DNA of 64,000 nt from Lineus longissimus (taxonomy: Eukaryota; Nemertea; Pilidiophora; Heteronemertea; Lineidae). The stretch lies in assembly GCF_910592395.1 (NCBI RefSeq), contig NC_088322.1, positions 3,988,431 to 4,052,430 on the forward strand, given 5' to 3'. This document shows, one piece after another, positions 1 through 9,352 of the stretch. The notes below the pieces were generated by a model. It was not told the DNA's origin. It saw nothing but the letters and a program-made list of their open reading frames with translations, and did not search any database. Numbering within the stretch: position 1 is the first letter of the stretch; every line of letters begins with the position of its first letter. Position numbers and translations under genes: made by a program.

Positions 1-43
1 GCAGCACGAAGAAGCTGATATCGACCTTTTACTCACCAACAAT

Positions 44-1805
44 ATGAATGATAAAATGGACATGGATTTTAACATGGATATCCACGATAATATGTTTGGG
101 GATGCCGAAATGGATGACGACCCTCTCTTCGCCGACGAAGCACCACCACCCCTTCTGATGCCCTTCGCTAAGAAGTCTACACAGCCTAAGCCGTCCAACA
201 GTAACAGTGCCCCCACAAGCCTTCCCAAGAAGAAGATGTCAACATCCAAAGTCACGAAAATGCCACCACCACCACCGTCACCAGCCTCCAGTATCACCGA
301 GTCCAGTAAAGCGAAGCCAAAGAAGATCGTAACCAAGAGCACTGGCAGATTCACCCATTCAGGTAATTATGAATTTTTTGACCCATCCAAAATTTCAAAG
401 TCCTAACTTCCTGATATTCTTGTATTTTTAAATTTTATAAGTTGAACATATATCTAAACCCTACCGTTCAAATTTTGTATTTTCAGACTTTATGGAGGCC
501 AAGAGAACTTACAATCGCCGTTTCCGAAGTACGTGGAAGTTTGACAAGACGTTGCCGATTTCTCAAGCCGACGCCATGCCACTGTTACCAGCATCCACCA
601 TCTACTGTACCGACAACACCGTCATTGGTATGCTAAAGGATAGTATCACGACGCTGCAACTCGAAGACGATGTCTATCTTGCCTCGCCGACAGAGTTCTT
701 CAAGTGGGAAAAGAAAGACCGCTCGAGTTTCAAGGTAAATAGCCAATTTTCCTCGATTTATACTATATTGTTCCATTTTCATGAAGTTAGAAAATATGCA
801 GAGATTCAAGAAGTGTTGGACTTAGAAAATTGTCGAGAAATATCAAAAATTGTATTTTTTTGCATTTCAGGAAGTTAAAACTTTTCAATATTTTCACTCA
901 CCAGATCACTCAAAATTGTTTTCACTTGTATTTTTCAGCCTGGAAATAGCTGGCTAAACAACTCGAAGAGATTTAGCGTCATGCCATGCCGTGTTACACT
1001 CAACAATGACATCAAGGATACCATCTTCAAACACTGGGTGCTCCTGATCGCCGATTCCAAACACAAGGAGATCAGGATATTCGACAGCCTCCTCAACGAT
1101 ACGTCATCTTGGATTTACCCGTTACTTCGAAAACACACCGCTTACGATCTGTCTGGTTGGAAACTCAGACCCCATGCAGATCAGGATTATTATCTCTTCC
1201 GCCAACACGACGGTCACTCATGTGGAGTTTATGTGGCCATGAACTCTGACTGTTTCATGCGATTCAAGAAGCATGGCGAAAACGTTTCCGAAATTCGAAA
1301 GGACTTGTCATACCTTGTGGAATACAAGAAACAAAAGTTTGTGGGCTACATGAAACGGGTCACCATCACTGACCCCACGAAACTCACAACTCAAACCTGT
1401 TCTATGAAATCTAGCGGAGTTGGACCACGCCACCCGCAAGCACCACGCAAGGAGATATCGAACTGTGTTGTTGCGAATGACAGTGATAGTGACAGTGATG
1501 ACGATTGTGTCTTTATTTCTGAGACAAAGTCCGAATCAGACTGCGAATCGTCTTCTCCGAAAAAGGCAAATCCACCTGAACTATTGGACGACAGTGATAA
1601 CGAATCAGTGCCTGAGTTAACACTCACGCCACCACCCTCTCCTATGGGTGTTCCTCTCAATTTGCAAGCCGACGAACTGCCTGACATTCTTCCCATTAAA
1701 ACCAAAAGGAATAAACTTGCTAAGCGAAAGTGCACAGACTGTCCTCCAACCCCTGTGGTTGAAAAGAAACCAAAAACGTGTAAAAAATTACTTTGTGTTG
1801 TGTGA
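44..1805 (+). CDS. Ulp1/C48-like cysteine protease, three exons
   Basis: The product resembles the SUMO-protease/adenain (C48) family, which cleaves SUMO-like isopeptides or viral precursors. Exons are 44-362, 487-734 and 939-1805; each intron begins GTAA and ends TTTCAG or TTTTCAG, and the reading frame is kept across both, giving about 477 residues. The last exon holds H221 (KHWVLL), D238 (RIFDSL), Q278 and C284 (GHSCGVYV); the Gln-to-Cys spacing of six fits Ulp1. The N-terminus is acidic and Pro/Lys-rich, and the C-terminus holds Ser/Asp/Glu tracts and a basic tail. The frame is open to the window edge, so the true start may lie further left. Both introns contain an ETS-type motif (about 403 and 868). 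Spliced genes are unusual in this block, so a captured host gene is possible. The family is fairly sure; the role is inferred. Confidence 0.72.
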
Positions 1806-1860
1806 AATAGTGTTATTCAGCAGTACGTATTGAACTCTGACTTTGAAGTCAAATATACCT

Positions 1861-2729
1861 AAAGTCTATTTCCCAGCAGAGTAAAGCGGCAAACTGCCCC
1901 ACAAAGGCCAGGCTTATCATGCTATTACCCACAGGAATGTAGTGATTAAAAAAAAAACTGTGCACCAGCCGCCGAACTACAGAGCGAACAAAAGAGTCAT
2001 ATCTGATATTGGATGGAGCACGTTCTTCTTTCATCATCTTTTTCTTCTTCCTTGGGGTGACCAGTTTCCCTGTCTCCTTCTTCTCCTTCCTGGCCTTCCA
2101 CACTGATGACGCACCAACACCACAGGCTTCAGCAGTTGTCTGAACACATCTTTCTACTGTCAACTTCGGGTTTTTCTTCTTGAAAAAGTCCAACACATTC
2201 AAAATGATTTCTTTCTGCGTGCTCTTAAAAGTAGCTCCTGACTTGTGTTTAACAGGTCCCCGAGATGGCCCTGGCTCCTCATCATCATCATGGGGTAAAC
2301 CAGGGGTAGGGAGTACATAGAATAACAAAAGAAAACCAAGGAAAAACATCTTCAAGAACAAAGGTATACTTGACTTCACAATGGTGAATGAGAAACTTCA
2401 GTGTCTCAACAAAAACACATGGTTAAACCAGGAAATTACCAAGAATCAGGAGGAAAATCCATCTTCCTGAGTGACGTCAGCTGTTTCCATGCAGTAAGAT
2501 ACCCTGTTCTCAAATCATTGAAAAATCTTAAGAACTTGACCAACTGCATTCTACAGATTTACACATAGTCATGCATGCAACCCCTAAATAAGAAGTGTGC
2601 TAAAATTTCGAAAAAGGGTATATGGCTACCTGAGACCTGGGAAGCCTGGCTGGCAGTCAGCTAAGCAGGATATTTTATTAATTGGCTGAGTTTGAAGATG
2701 CCGCTTTACTCTGCTGGGAAATAGACTTT
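1861..2729. mobile_element. Non-autonomous DNA transposon with 31-bp inverted ends
   Basis: The two ends are near-perfect inverted repeats of about 31 bp that begin AAGTCTATTTCCCAGCAG and are flanked by TA, as expected for a Tc1/mariner-type insertion. The 0.87-kb body holds only a fragment of a transposase (see the next entry). The element lies between the protease gene and a viral intergenic repeat. It is therefore a host-type transposon inside the virus-like block. That supports residence of the block in a host chromosome, although some viruses also pick up host transposons. Confidence 0.72.
1930..2379 (-). pseudogene. Transposase N-terminal fragment with HTH-like domain
   Basis: This minus-strand ORF contains a helix-turn-helix-like stretch (TTAEACGVGASSVWKARKE) followed by a Lys-rich linker and a segment FVRSVVRRLVHSFF. 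The same order is seen at the N-terminus of IS630/Tc1-type transposases of invertebrates, where it binds the terminal repeats. No catalytic DDE/D domain follows, and the ORF runs into the left inverted repeat. I read it as a decayed remnant carried by the small transposon. The leading hydrophobic residues are probably not part of the original protein. Confidence 0.5.
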
Positions 2730-2924
2730 ATTTTATTACCCTTCATGTTGATACTAACATACTCCTGCCATTTCGAAATTCTGTGTTGAGTGCCAACATC
2801 AATGATAATAAATATTACTGTAAATAATTGTGGTGCATATGTATAATGAAAATGATGTGAATTGTAATAAATTGTATTAGAGTAACCATCTGTGTAGTAT
2901 TCGTTCTGGTTCCAGTGTGCTCCC

Positions 2925-3175
2925 GATGTGTGAAAAATTCAGAGTCCAGATTTGTTGAGTTAATTTCGGTGAATTTCTAAGTCCAGATTTGTTCAGTTAA
3001 TTTTCGCCAAAATTAACTCAACCACAGAACAAATTCCTATCTGAAATTTTCCAAGTCCACAGTTGTTCAGTTAATATTGGCGAAAAATAACTGAACTACT
3101 ACAGAACAAATATCTGGGTGAAATTTTCAAAGTACAGATTTGTTTTAATTTTCACCAAAGTTCCGAAAGCACTAC
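2925..3175. repeat. AT-rich palindromic intergenic repeat (left copy)
   Basis: Several diverged units read AAGTCCA-GATTTGTTCAG followed by TTAATTTT-CGCC-AAAATTAA and then CTGAAC. The centre is an inverted repeat (TTCAGTTAATTTT against AAAATTAACTGAA). A related cluster lies at 31255-31385, near the other end of the block, and I saw it nowhere else. No gene is present here. A replication origin or terminal signal is possible but untested. Confidence 0.55.
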
Positions 3176-3526
3176 AAGACATGGAATTTCACTTCCAACT
3201 TCCGCTGATTTATGGAAAGTTAGAATATGAGTTTTCACAACTTCCTGTTCGTGTACTATTTTTCAAGAGAGGATCCAAATCGACCATATGGATCCCCCCT
3301 TGAAAATGAAATTTGAAGCGGAAGTTAGTGATTTCCCATACATTTTTCGCCAAAAATTGGCCTAACTTCCGTTTCAAATACCACTTTTAAGACCAATTTT
3401 TCAAATATGGTCCGTGCCTTTATGCCTAGCAAAAACACACACCTACGAGGAAGTTAGGATAGAGGCATCAATACAGGAAGTTAGAAGAAATGCAAAATAA
3501 ATGTAATATAATATAGAAAATACATT

Positions 3527-4180
3527 TTATTCGGATTCAGATACTTCGAAAACATACATCATATATTTCTTCTTTTTCTTGGGAGAAGATTTCGAACAGT
3601 TACAATTACATTCACAACCAGAGTCATTTTTTGAATTTGTTCTTTTTACTCCTCGTGGTTCATTTTCAGTGTCTTTGTCATTTTCAGAGTCTGTTTGAGT
3701 AGCCATTGAAACCATGACTGGTTTAGACGGAGTAGATAGAGTAACAGGCACAACACGCTCAACATGCACAGGTTCATGCTGCACAGTGTCATTGGAAGAT
3801 GTAGCGTTGTAGTCCGTGGTATAAGAATGTTCAGAGTGCTCAGAGTCAGAATCGCGCACACTAATCACAGAAAGTTTGTTGTTGACAGGTTTATCCAAAC
3901 AATTTGAATAGTTATTTCTTTTTGGAACATTGACTGTTTTATATTTTGGAATAACAAAATTCGTAAATCCTGTGTAATACTGCGAAGCATGTTCTCTAAT
4001 TGCAATCATGGTAAGTAAGACACTCTTACCTGTGCGTTCATGAATTTCACTTGACATTTTTTCGCTCAAGTACTTGGCGACAATAGGCAGTTCACTAGTT
4101 AGCAAAACGATCAGACCTGAAAATATGAAAAATTTTAGTTTCGTGAAAACGTCAAATTTCAATCCCTGATGGCATGTCAT
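3527..4180 (-). CDS. Uncharacterised acidic/Ser-rich viral protein, copy 1
   Basis: I do not recognise this 217-residue protein. It has a hydrophobic N-terminal stretch (about residues 14-32), a short folded-looking region (KYLSEKMSSEIHERTGKS onward), then a long Ser/Asp/Thr-rich linker, a Cys cluster (CECNCNCS) and a Lys-rich tail ending in VFEVSESE. The first ATG is at 4180. It lies inside a possible 75-base intron on the minus strand (donor GTAAGT at 4191, acceptor TTTTCAG ending at 4117), so the N-terminus is uncertain. I found no start codon in the matching upstream frame. A nearly identical copy is at 28164-28838. Confidence 0.6.
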   Translation of the reverse strand: MTCHQGLKFDVFTKLKFFIFSGLIVLLTSELPIVAKYLSEKMSSEIHERTGKSVLLTMIAIREHASQYYTGFTNFVIPKYKTVNVPKRNNYSNCLDKPVNNKLSVISVRDSDSEHSEHSYTTDYNATSSNDTVQHEPVHVERVVPVTLSTPSKPVMVSMATQTDSENDKDTENEPRGVKRTNSKNDSGCECNCNCSKSSPKKKKKYMMYVFEVSESE

Positions 4181-4500
4181 TTTCAACTTACAAGTAGCGC
4201 GCAGCGAAAAAGACTTGACATCTCAAATCACATGTTTGACATTTGTAATGACATGATGTCTCTATTGGCAGCCCATCATTACATGTCACTCTGAAGGCAT
4301 GACATACCTTTTTTCAAGTGGCAGCCTATCATTGTAAGCTGTCATAGGAGACGTGATTCGAGTCAGTCTGACCAACTCTCATACTCCGAACGACACTCAT
4401 TCTGGATGGAGTGTCACTTGAAATGTACAAATGGACTTAGAAAATTTTTTGAAAATAATGAAAAATGGAAATTCGTGATTTTGTATATAATTCAATTTTA
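4181..4500. other. Intergenic spacer with ATGACA/TGTCAT repeats
   Basis: There is no gene here. The spacer between two minus-strand genes has many short direct and inverted TGACAT, CATGTCA and TTTGACAT words, and two diverged copies of GGCAGCC-ATCATT. It probably contains the promoter of the 3527-4180 gene. The same spacer is repeated at 28839-29158. Confidence 0.4.
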
Positions 4501-6048
4501 TTAGTTTATCGATAGCTTTGTAACAAGTACTTTGTAACTTTTCGACATAAATACCTTCTTGTTACCATTGCATGCAATAAATTTATTATCCATCATATAT
4601 ACAGTGTTTTTGTTCATTTTTATACAGTCTTTTCCAGCACCGTTCCAATCGGCTTTCACTTGCTCGTCATTTGTCGGGTCAAACCGGTCCATGTATCCGA
4701 TAGCCCACTGGTGACCTTCTCCATATGGTTGAAGAATGTTGAAAAGGGTCAACCAACACACAAACATTGTTATTCTGGAGAACAAGAGTCTCATTTTGTA
4801 GGCATTTTCTTTGTCGCTGTTATTCTCACCAGTCATCAAGTTTGATGGTTTGGGTTCACACTTGTCATTTTTCGCTTCTATTTCACGGATAATTCGCAGA
4901 CAGTCATCAGATCCTGTGATACCTTCAAAATTTTTCATAGTGTTCATAGAGGAAAGGTATTTGATGCTGGACGTGTTAAGACCCATAATCGTATTGAAAG
5001 TCACGTCGAACAGCGGCGAAGAGTCAGTTCCCGTGAGAACAAATCTTTCTGAGAAACATAGTTGGTGGACGTGTCTCATAATTACACACAAGTGACTTTC
5101 TAGCGATACGGGCTTTGCACTCATACGGAATTCGACGTTTCTGATGCATTTATCCTGTTGTTCATCGGTCATAAGCGCGTCTATGTCTATCAGAGTAACA
5201 TCTTCACGTTCCATAAATTCTCTGTACATTCGATTCGTCAGATATGGCTGTAAAAGACATAAATTGGCTTCGGAAAACAATTTCTCGACGTTCGCTGTTC
5301 TCGGACAATAGGCGGCTATTTGATTTGCTCGGAATTTCGCAAAACGATCCGAATTTGCTGTTTGGACATTTTCATTCATTGCATGGTTCGTTCTAATTCG
5401 ATTTATCATAGCATTCAACTGATCAGTTTTAACACTATCATTTTGACACATTTCATCTGTTATGGTGTCCGATGGCGTTGTTTTTTCATCATTGTTTCCT
5501 AAGTCAGGTCTGTAGAAGTCATCGTTGAACACACCCATGACATTGCAAACAACATCAGGGGTGAGCGCGCCCATAGAATTAATCCACAGGGCATTGGCTA
5601 GCGTTTTTTTACACCATTTTTTATCATCATCTAATGAAGTTGCTTTTTTGGACGTTGCTGCAGCGGCCACTTCTGTCGAAACTCCGATTTCGTGCGTTGC
5701 TTTGATTATAGCACTTATGCTACCTGGTCGCAGTGCCAAGCACGTGAGATTTTGTTTGTTTATAAGCACGTTCGGATCATTGGTCTGCATAAAACGTTCA
5801 ATTCTCGAATGCAAATCCTTTATGGCATTTACACTTTCCATACCACAAACCGCTGCACCACTTCCAACATTCGACGTGTTTGTATTTCGCGTAAAACGCA
5901 CACTTTCTTTCATCATAGAATTCATGAGAGTCCTATCGTCCACATCCTCTTCAAATCCTGGCATCGAGCCAACAGTCATTTGCGATTTCTGGTATTCCTT
6001 GAATCGCATCAACATTTCGATATCGGATCCGGTAAAAAGTGAATTCAT
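4501..6048 (-). CDS. Uncharacterised 515-residue viral protein
   Basis: This is an intact, unrecognised ORF with a clear ATG. It has no signal peptide. The sequence is rich in Met, Asn and Asp, with an Ala/Ser linker (about residues 127-135), a hydrophobic segment near residues 430-445 (ITMFVCWLTLFNIL) and scattered single cysteines rather than a zinc motif. It sits 18 bases downstream of the stop of the 6067-8157 gene on the same strand, so the two are probably co-transcribed. Its last 150 bases also occur, cut off, at 29159-29310. A structural or tegument-like role is a guess from size and setting. Confidence 0.75.
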   Translation of the reverse strand: MNSLFTGSDIEMLMRFKEYQKSQMTVGSMPGFEEDVDDRTLMNSMMKESVRFTRNTNTSNVGSGAAVCGMESVNAIKDLHSRIERFMQTNDPNVLINKQNLTCLALRPGSISAIIKATHEIGVSTEVAAAATSKKATSLDDDKKWCKKTLANALWINSMGALTPDVVCNVMGVFNDDFYRPDLGNNDEKTTPSDTITDEMCQNDSVKTDQLNAMINRIRTNHAMNENVQTANSDRFAKFRANQIAAYCPRTANVEKLFSEANLCLLQPYLTNRMYREFMEREDVTLIDIDALMTDEQQDKCIRNVEFRMSAKPVSLESHLCVIMRHVHQLCFSERFVLTGTDSSPLFDVTFNTIMGLNTSSIKYLSSMNTMKNFEGITGSDDCLRIIREIEAKNDKCEPKPSNLMTGENNSDKENAYKMRLLFSRITMFVCWLTLFNILQPYGEGHQWAIGYMDRFDPTNDEQVKADWNGAGKDCIKMNKNTVYMMDNKFIACNGNKKVFMSKSYKVLVTKLSIN

Positions 6049-6066
6049 GATTGACTGGTGCTTTGA

Positions 6067-8157
6067 TTATTCCTCCTCTTCTTCGCAGCGTAGTGAATTG
6101 TCGATAAAACACCCGTTTCCAAATATGATATCAACCAATCGCATCAGAAATGCATTGTTTATATCGGCGACTGACTGGCATAAATATAAGTTAAAGGCCG
6201 TGTCCACGCGCAGCAAACAGTAATTTTTATGAGTAGGTGCCGTACTCATTTTCGCATTGACAAAGGTATCATTGGCAGTTTTTGCTTCGTTTAAGCCGTG
6301 TTTGGTCCTTTTCATGTTTTTCGTGCTGTACTTTAGATCGCTTTTCTCCAAAACTGTTTGCGCTGTCTCTTTTTCGACCGTACAAGCGATACGGAGCGTT
6401 GCTTTGTCCACTAGGGGTAGTAGTGATTCGAACTGATCGTCACCGCAATGATGTGCAGCGTGCTCGTCGTCCTTCATTTCAACGTCATCGCCATCTTCGC
6501 CATTTTCTTCAGCAATATTGAGGTCTTTGAGACTCTTTACCAACACGTCTTCAACACCCTCGTAGGCAACACCACCGAAAATCAACTTTGCATACTTCGT
6601 TATGAGTTCGAGTTTATGTTTTTGCGATGCTTTCCCCGATACTTGCACCACACGCAGAATATCTTGCATGAAATCGGCAAATACTGCTGCTTGAAATATA
6701 TCGTTGATAAATTCCAATACTCGATCAGGTATGCTTTTCAATTCGTGAGTACTAAACAACGGTGGGTAAAGGTATGCTTCCGGTGTCACACATTCGCCGT
6801 CCAAGGAGAAAATCCTAGTTACACCCATACACGTGAACCACACTTTTCGATCGGTACCGTCCATGTGGAAGAGGTATTCCAGTTTCGATGAGGTTTGTTC
6901 TGCATTTGATAGTGTCCTGTTGGTATTTCTTTCCAAAATGAACACACCACGTTTGGCATCGGTTAGAATAAGGTCATCTTCCACTTGTACAATATTTTCG
7001 CTGCCAGGAACTTTGGATAAAAGGAATTTTATCACTTCGCGCACAACAGACTCGTGTCTCATCCAGGAATTGACCCACACCTTTTCCACGCGGTTCATTG
7101 TGAATGGGAAAATCAACCATGGAAATTTCTTCACTCTATAACACTGAAGTGATTTCCTATTCTGTTTTCCCTTTCTTGTGTCGAATGTAATTTTCGGCAT
7201 GTTGGTATTTTTCATAACATTTCTGTGTGATTGTCCTTTCCTGCCGCTGCTATTGCTGCTGGTAGTGGTATTAGAGTATTTTCCACTTTCCGATATATGT
7301 TTCCTTTTTCTCATTGGACCGAGCATTATATTATCCAATTCGGTTTCAGTGTCCTCGGAGTCTTCGCTGTTTTCATTTTCCGCTTTAGCAGCCGCAGAAG
7401 ATGACGTGTGTTTGGTGCGTGTTTCTGTTTCAATACTATTAAGAACGTGTTTTACGAATTTGATGGTTTCTGTCTTCTTTTTACCCTTTTCGTCAAGAGA
7501 ATCCATTTTAGCAAGGGATTCGTGTAAGTGTGTCATTTCCAGAGTATTTATCCAACACAGCATGTTCGTATTACGGCACTCGTGCCACCATTCGAGAGGA
7601 TTTGGATCGAAAAACACGTGTGGACCATATCGGAGTATGTCTTCGCTGTTTTTTATCACAGTAAATAAGAAATTGCGACTTTCGACGGTTGTCAATTCAC
7701 TAGTGTATGAATCGTAGTGGAAATTTTTAGCCATCTGTTTCCATTTCATTTTCTTCGCAAATTTTTTGAACTGTTTGCGCGATGTGAGTCGTATAAGAAC
7801 CAAAACACCAGGTTTTTGATAGAGTTCTAACATTTTAGCTGTTGACAATTCGTCAGAGTCAAAACTGAACAAATCCATGTTCAACCGATATATTTGCATG
7901 TTTTCGCTAATTTTACTACTTTTAGTTATATCTTCTTCTTGTAACCGATGAGCTTCTACGTTCATTTTAAACACATGACTGGACAAGTTCTTTTTCTTAA
8001 TCTTCGATCTTACAGGCTTAGCTTTGCCATTTTCATCAGCATCGTCTACTGGCGCACTTTGGAATTCGAAATCTTCGCCGTATTTCTCTACAACACATCC
8101 TTTGAAGACGTCATACTTCGATATGGTCATATCGGTTTCAACATTATACAAAAACAT
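6067..8157 (-). CDS. Uncharacterised 696-residue viral protein
   Basis: This is a large intact ORF; the first ATG is at 8157, while a GTG at 8181 would add eight residues. The N-terminal 230 residues look globular, and the middle (about 245-335) is charged and Ser/Asn-rich. A basic region follows, with KKFPWLIFPFTMNRVEKVWVNSW. The C-terminus is acidic with HCGDD and ends in five Glu. No catalytic motif is apparent. The space upstream of the start carries an extended ETS-type motif (about 8165-8222). The gene stands head-to-tail with two further minus-strand genes. Confidence 0.78.
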   Translation of the reverse strand: MFLYNVETDMTISKYDVFKGCVVEKYGEDFEFQSAPVDDADENGKAKPVRSKIKKKNLSSHVFKMNVEAHRLQEEDITKSSKISENMQIYRLNMDLFSFDSDELSTAKMLELYQKPGVLVLIRLTSRKQFKKFAKKMKWKQMAKNFHYDSYTSELTTVESRNFLFTVIKNSEDILRYGPHVFFDPNPLEWWHECRNTNMLCWINTLEMTHLHESLAKMDSLDEKGKKKTETIKFVKHVLNSIETETRTKHTSSSAAAKAENENSEDSEDTETELDNIMLGPMRKRKHISESGKYSNTTTSSNSSGRKGQSHRNVMKNTNMPKITFDTRKGKQNRKSLQCYRVKKFPWLIFPFTMNRVEKVWVNSWMRHESVVREVIKFLLSKVPGSENIVQVEDDLILTDAKRGVFILERNTNRTLSNAEQTSSKLEYLFHMDGTDRKVWFTCMGVTRIFSLDGECVTPEAYLYPPLFSTHELKSIPDRVLEFINDIFQAAVFADFMQDILRVVQVSGKASQKHKLELITKYAKLIFGGVAYEGVEDVLVKSLKDLNIAEENGEDGDDVEMKDDEHAAHHCGDDQFESLLPLVDKATLRIACTVEKETAQTVLEKSDLKYSTKNMKRTKHGLNEAKTANDTFVNAKMSTAPTHKNYCLLRVDTAFNLYLCQSVADINNAFLMRLVDIIFGNGCFIDNSLRCEEEEE

Positions 8158-8162
8158 TTCGA

Positions 8163-8230
8163 AAATTTTCAAAGTCCCCACTTCCGCTTCAGAGCCTGTT
8201 TTTTTTCCTAACTTCCTGTTCGTGGATCAG
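8163..8230 (-). promoter_or_regulatory. ETS-type promoter elements upstream of the 6067-8157 gene
   Basis: Just upstream of the minus-strand start are CAAAGTCCCCACTTCCGC and CCTAACTTCCTGTTCG. Read on the coding strand they give GGAAG cores with a shared AAGTCC extension. The same composite word recurs in other intergenic spaces of the block. I infer a promoter element; the transcription start is not visible. Confidence 0.45.
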
Positions 8231-8260
8231 TTTCAGAAATTGTAGGTTTAAATGATTAAA

Positions 8261-9319
8261 TCACTGAACATTGCCAAACTGTGTTATCAGTGGTGATGGT
8301 GCTGTCCGTTTTGAACGTATTGGACGAGATTTTTCAGTTTTATTAACATTAGGGAGTTTTGTTGTTGATATTGTTGCACTTTGGTTAGTTTCGGACATGT
8401 ACGAACTGCCCGCACTCGACATGGTACGAATGCTGGCGTCTGGTACACTTGGCAAACGTACCTTTTTTCCATATCCCATATCGATCATGTAGCCACTTCG
8501 AATTTCTTGCCTATCAATGTCTGATTGATCTGCATGTGACTCGGTTTCGGACTCAACACTTGCACCGTTGCATTCATCAATGGTCATGGCTGCATCGTTG
8601 TCAATTTTGGTCATATGTTGCTTCCCTGCCTGACATACTTGTGTAATGGCCAGTTTTTTATTTCTATCGTATACAATTTGGCCGATTTTCTGACTCGTGT
8701 GCTGTAGGTTATTCGAAATGGGTAACAATTTGTTTAGAACCATTTCAAATTCTGCAAACCAGAGCTCCTTGCCCCTAGCGGTAAATTGCTCATCCACTGT
8801 TACAGCAGCAGCACCAGTACCGTTGGCATTTCCACCCGTTTTTTCACGCTGTTGTTTATCAGAGGCATGATGTAGTTTTTCTACCGTTGTATAATTTTGC
8901 CAACACTCTATCAGTCTGTAGTAGTCCTTTTCCGATTCCAATTTTTTGGTGGCTAGTAGTTTTACGTATTCAACTGCTTCCCTGTGGTTTTTCTTCATTT
9001 CCCGCAGTACTTTGTATACATTTGTGAGGTAGATTTGAGATTTTGCCATGTCCATTGCTTGAATACGGATGATTTTCTCCCTCGTGGGATCTGTGAGTAA
9101 AATCGATCTCAAATCACCACGAGTAGGATAGGCATCTTCCTCGTGGTAATCGTATCCTACATCCGCTTCCTCATCTGATTGCGATGAATTCGAATTAGCT
9201 GTATTGCTGTTATACGAATTGAACCATTCGTATGAATCGGCCAATGTTTGTAAATGTGCCTCGTCGAACGAATTTCTCATATTTGAGAGCCACCTCACGA
9301 TAGAATTCAGTACATCCAT
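8261..9319 (-). CDS. Uncharacterised 352-residue viral protein
   Basis: The ATG at 9319 is preferred, because the longer open frame would run into the divergent gene that starts at 9353. Features are an Asn/Ser tract, an acidic patch (DEEADVGYDYHEEDAY), a long helical middle (about residues 85-170, many Lys/Glu) and a Ser/Thr-rich basic C-terminus. I see no enzyme motif. The 33-base gap to the divergent 9353 gene implies a shared bidirectional promoter. Confidence 0.7.
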   Translation of the reverse strand: MDVLNSIVRWLSNMRNSFDEAHLQTLADSYEWFNSYNSNTANSNSSQSDEEADVGYDYHEEDAYPTRGDLRSILLTDPTREKIIRIQAMDMAKSQIYLTNVYKVLREMKKNHREAVEYVKLLATKKLESEKDYYRLIECWQNYTTVEKLHHASDKQQREKTGGNANGTGAAAVTVDEQFTARGKELWFAEFEMVLNKLLPISNNLQHTSQKIGQIVYDRNKKLAITQVCQAGKQHMTKIDNDAAMTIDECNGASVESETESHADQSDIDRQEIRSGYMIDMGYGKKVRLPSVPDASIRTMSSAGSSYMSETNQSATISTTKLPNVNKTEKSRPIRSKRTAPSPLITQFGNVQ

Positions 9320-9352
9320 ATTTCCTATATCGGACGTACGGACAGTGTCAAA

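Larger units (their letters stand above)
3260..4645. repeat. Duplicated viral segment, copy A
   Basis: This stretch matches 27897-29310 almost base for base, apart from a few substitutions and a 21-bp in-frame indel. It begins at a hairpin (3260-3306, arms TTTTCAAGAGAGGATCC and its complement with small changes). It carries a complete minus-strand gene (3527-4180) and runs into the 3' end of the next gene. In the second copy that gene is cut off at 29310. Copy A therefore keeps the original arrangement. Confidence 0.85.

Noticed and set aside
44-1805. The Ulp1-like protease as the missing Polinton maturation protease.
   Set aside because: It lies over 42 kb from the Polinton, across an assembly gap and other elements, has introns, and its neighbours belong to the viral block.
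4117-4191. A 75-base intron at the start of the 3527 gene.
   Set aside because: Donor and acceptor look good, but the upstream frame required by the splice has no start codon before a stop, so I kept the unspliced ATG and noted the doubt.
5525-6223. Long plus-strand ORFs opposite the 4501 and 6067 genes.
   Set aside because: They are antisense shadows of well-supported minus-strand genes and have no sensible start context or domain.
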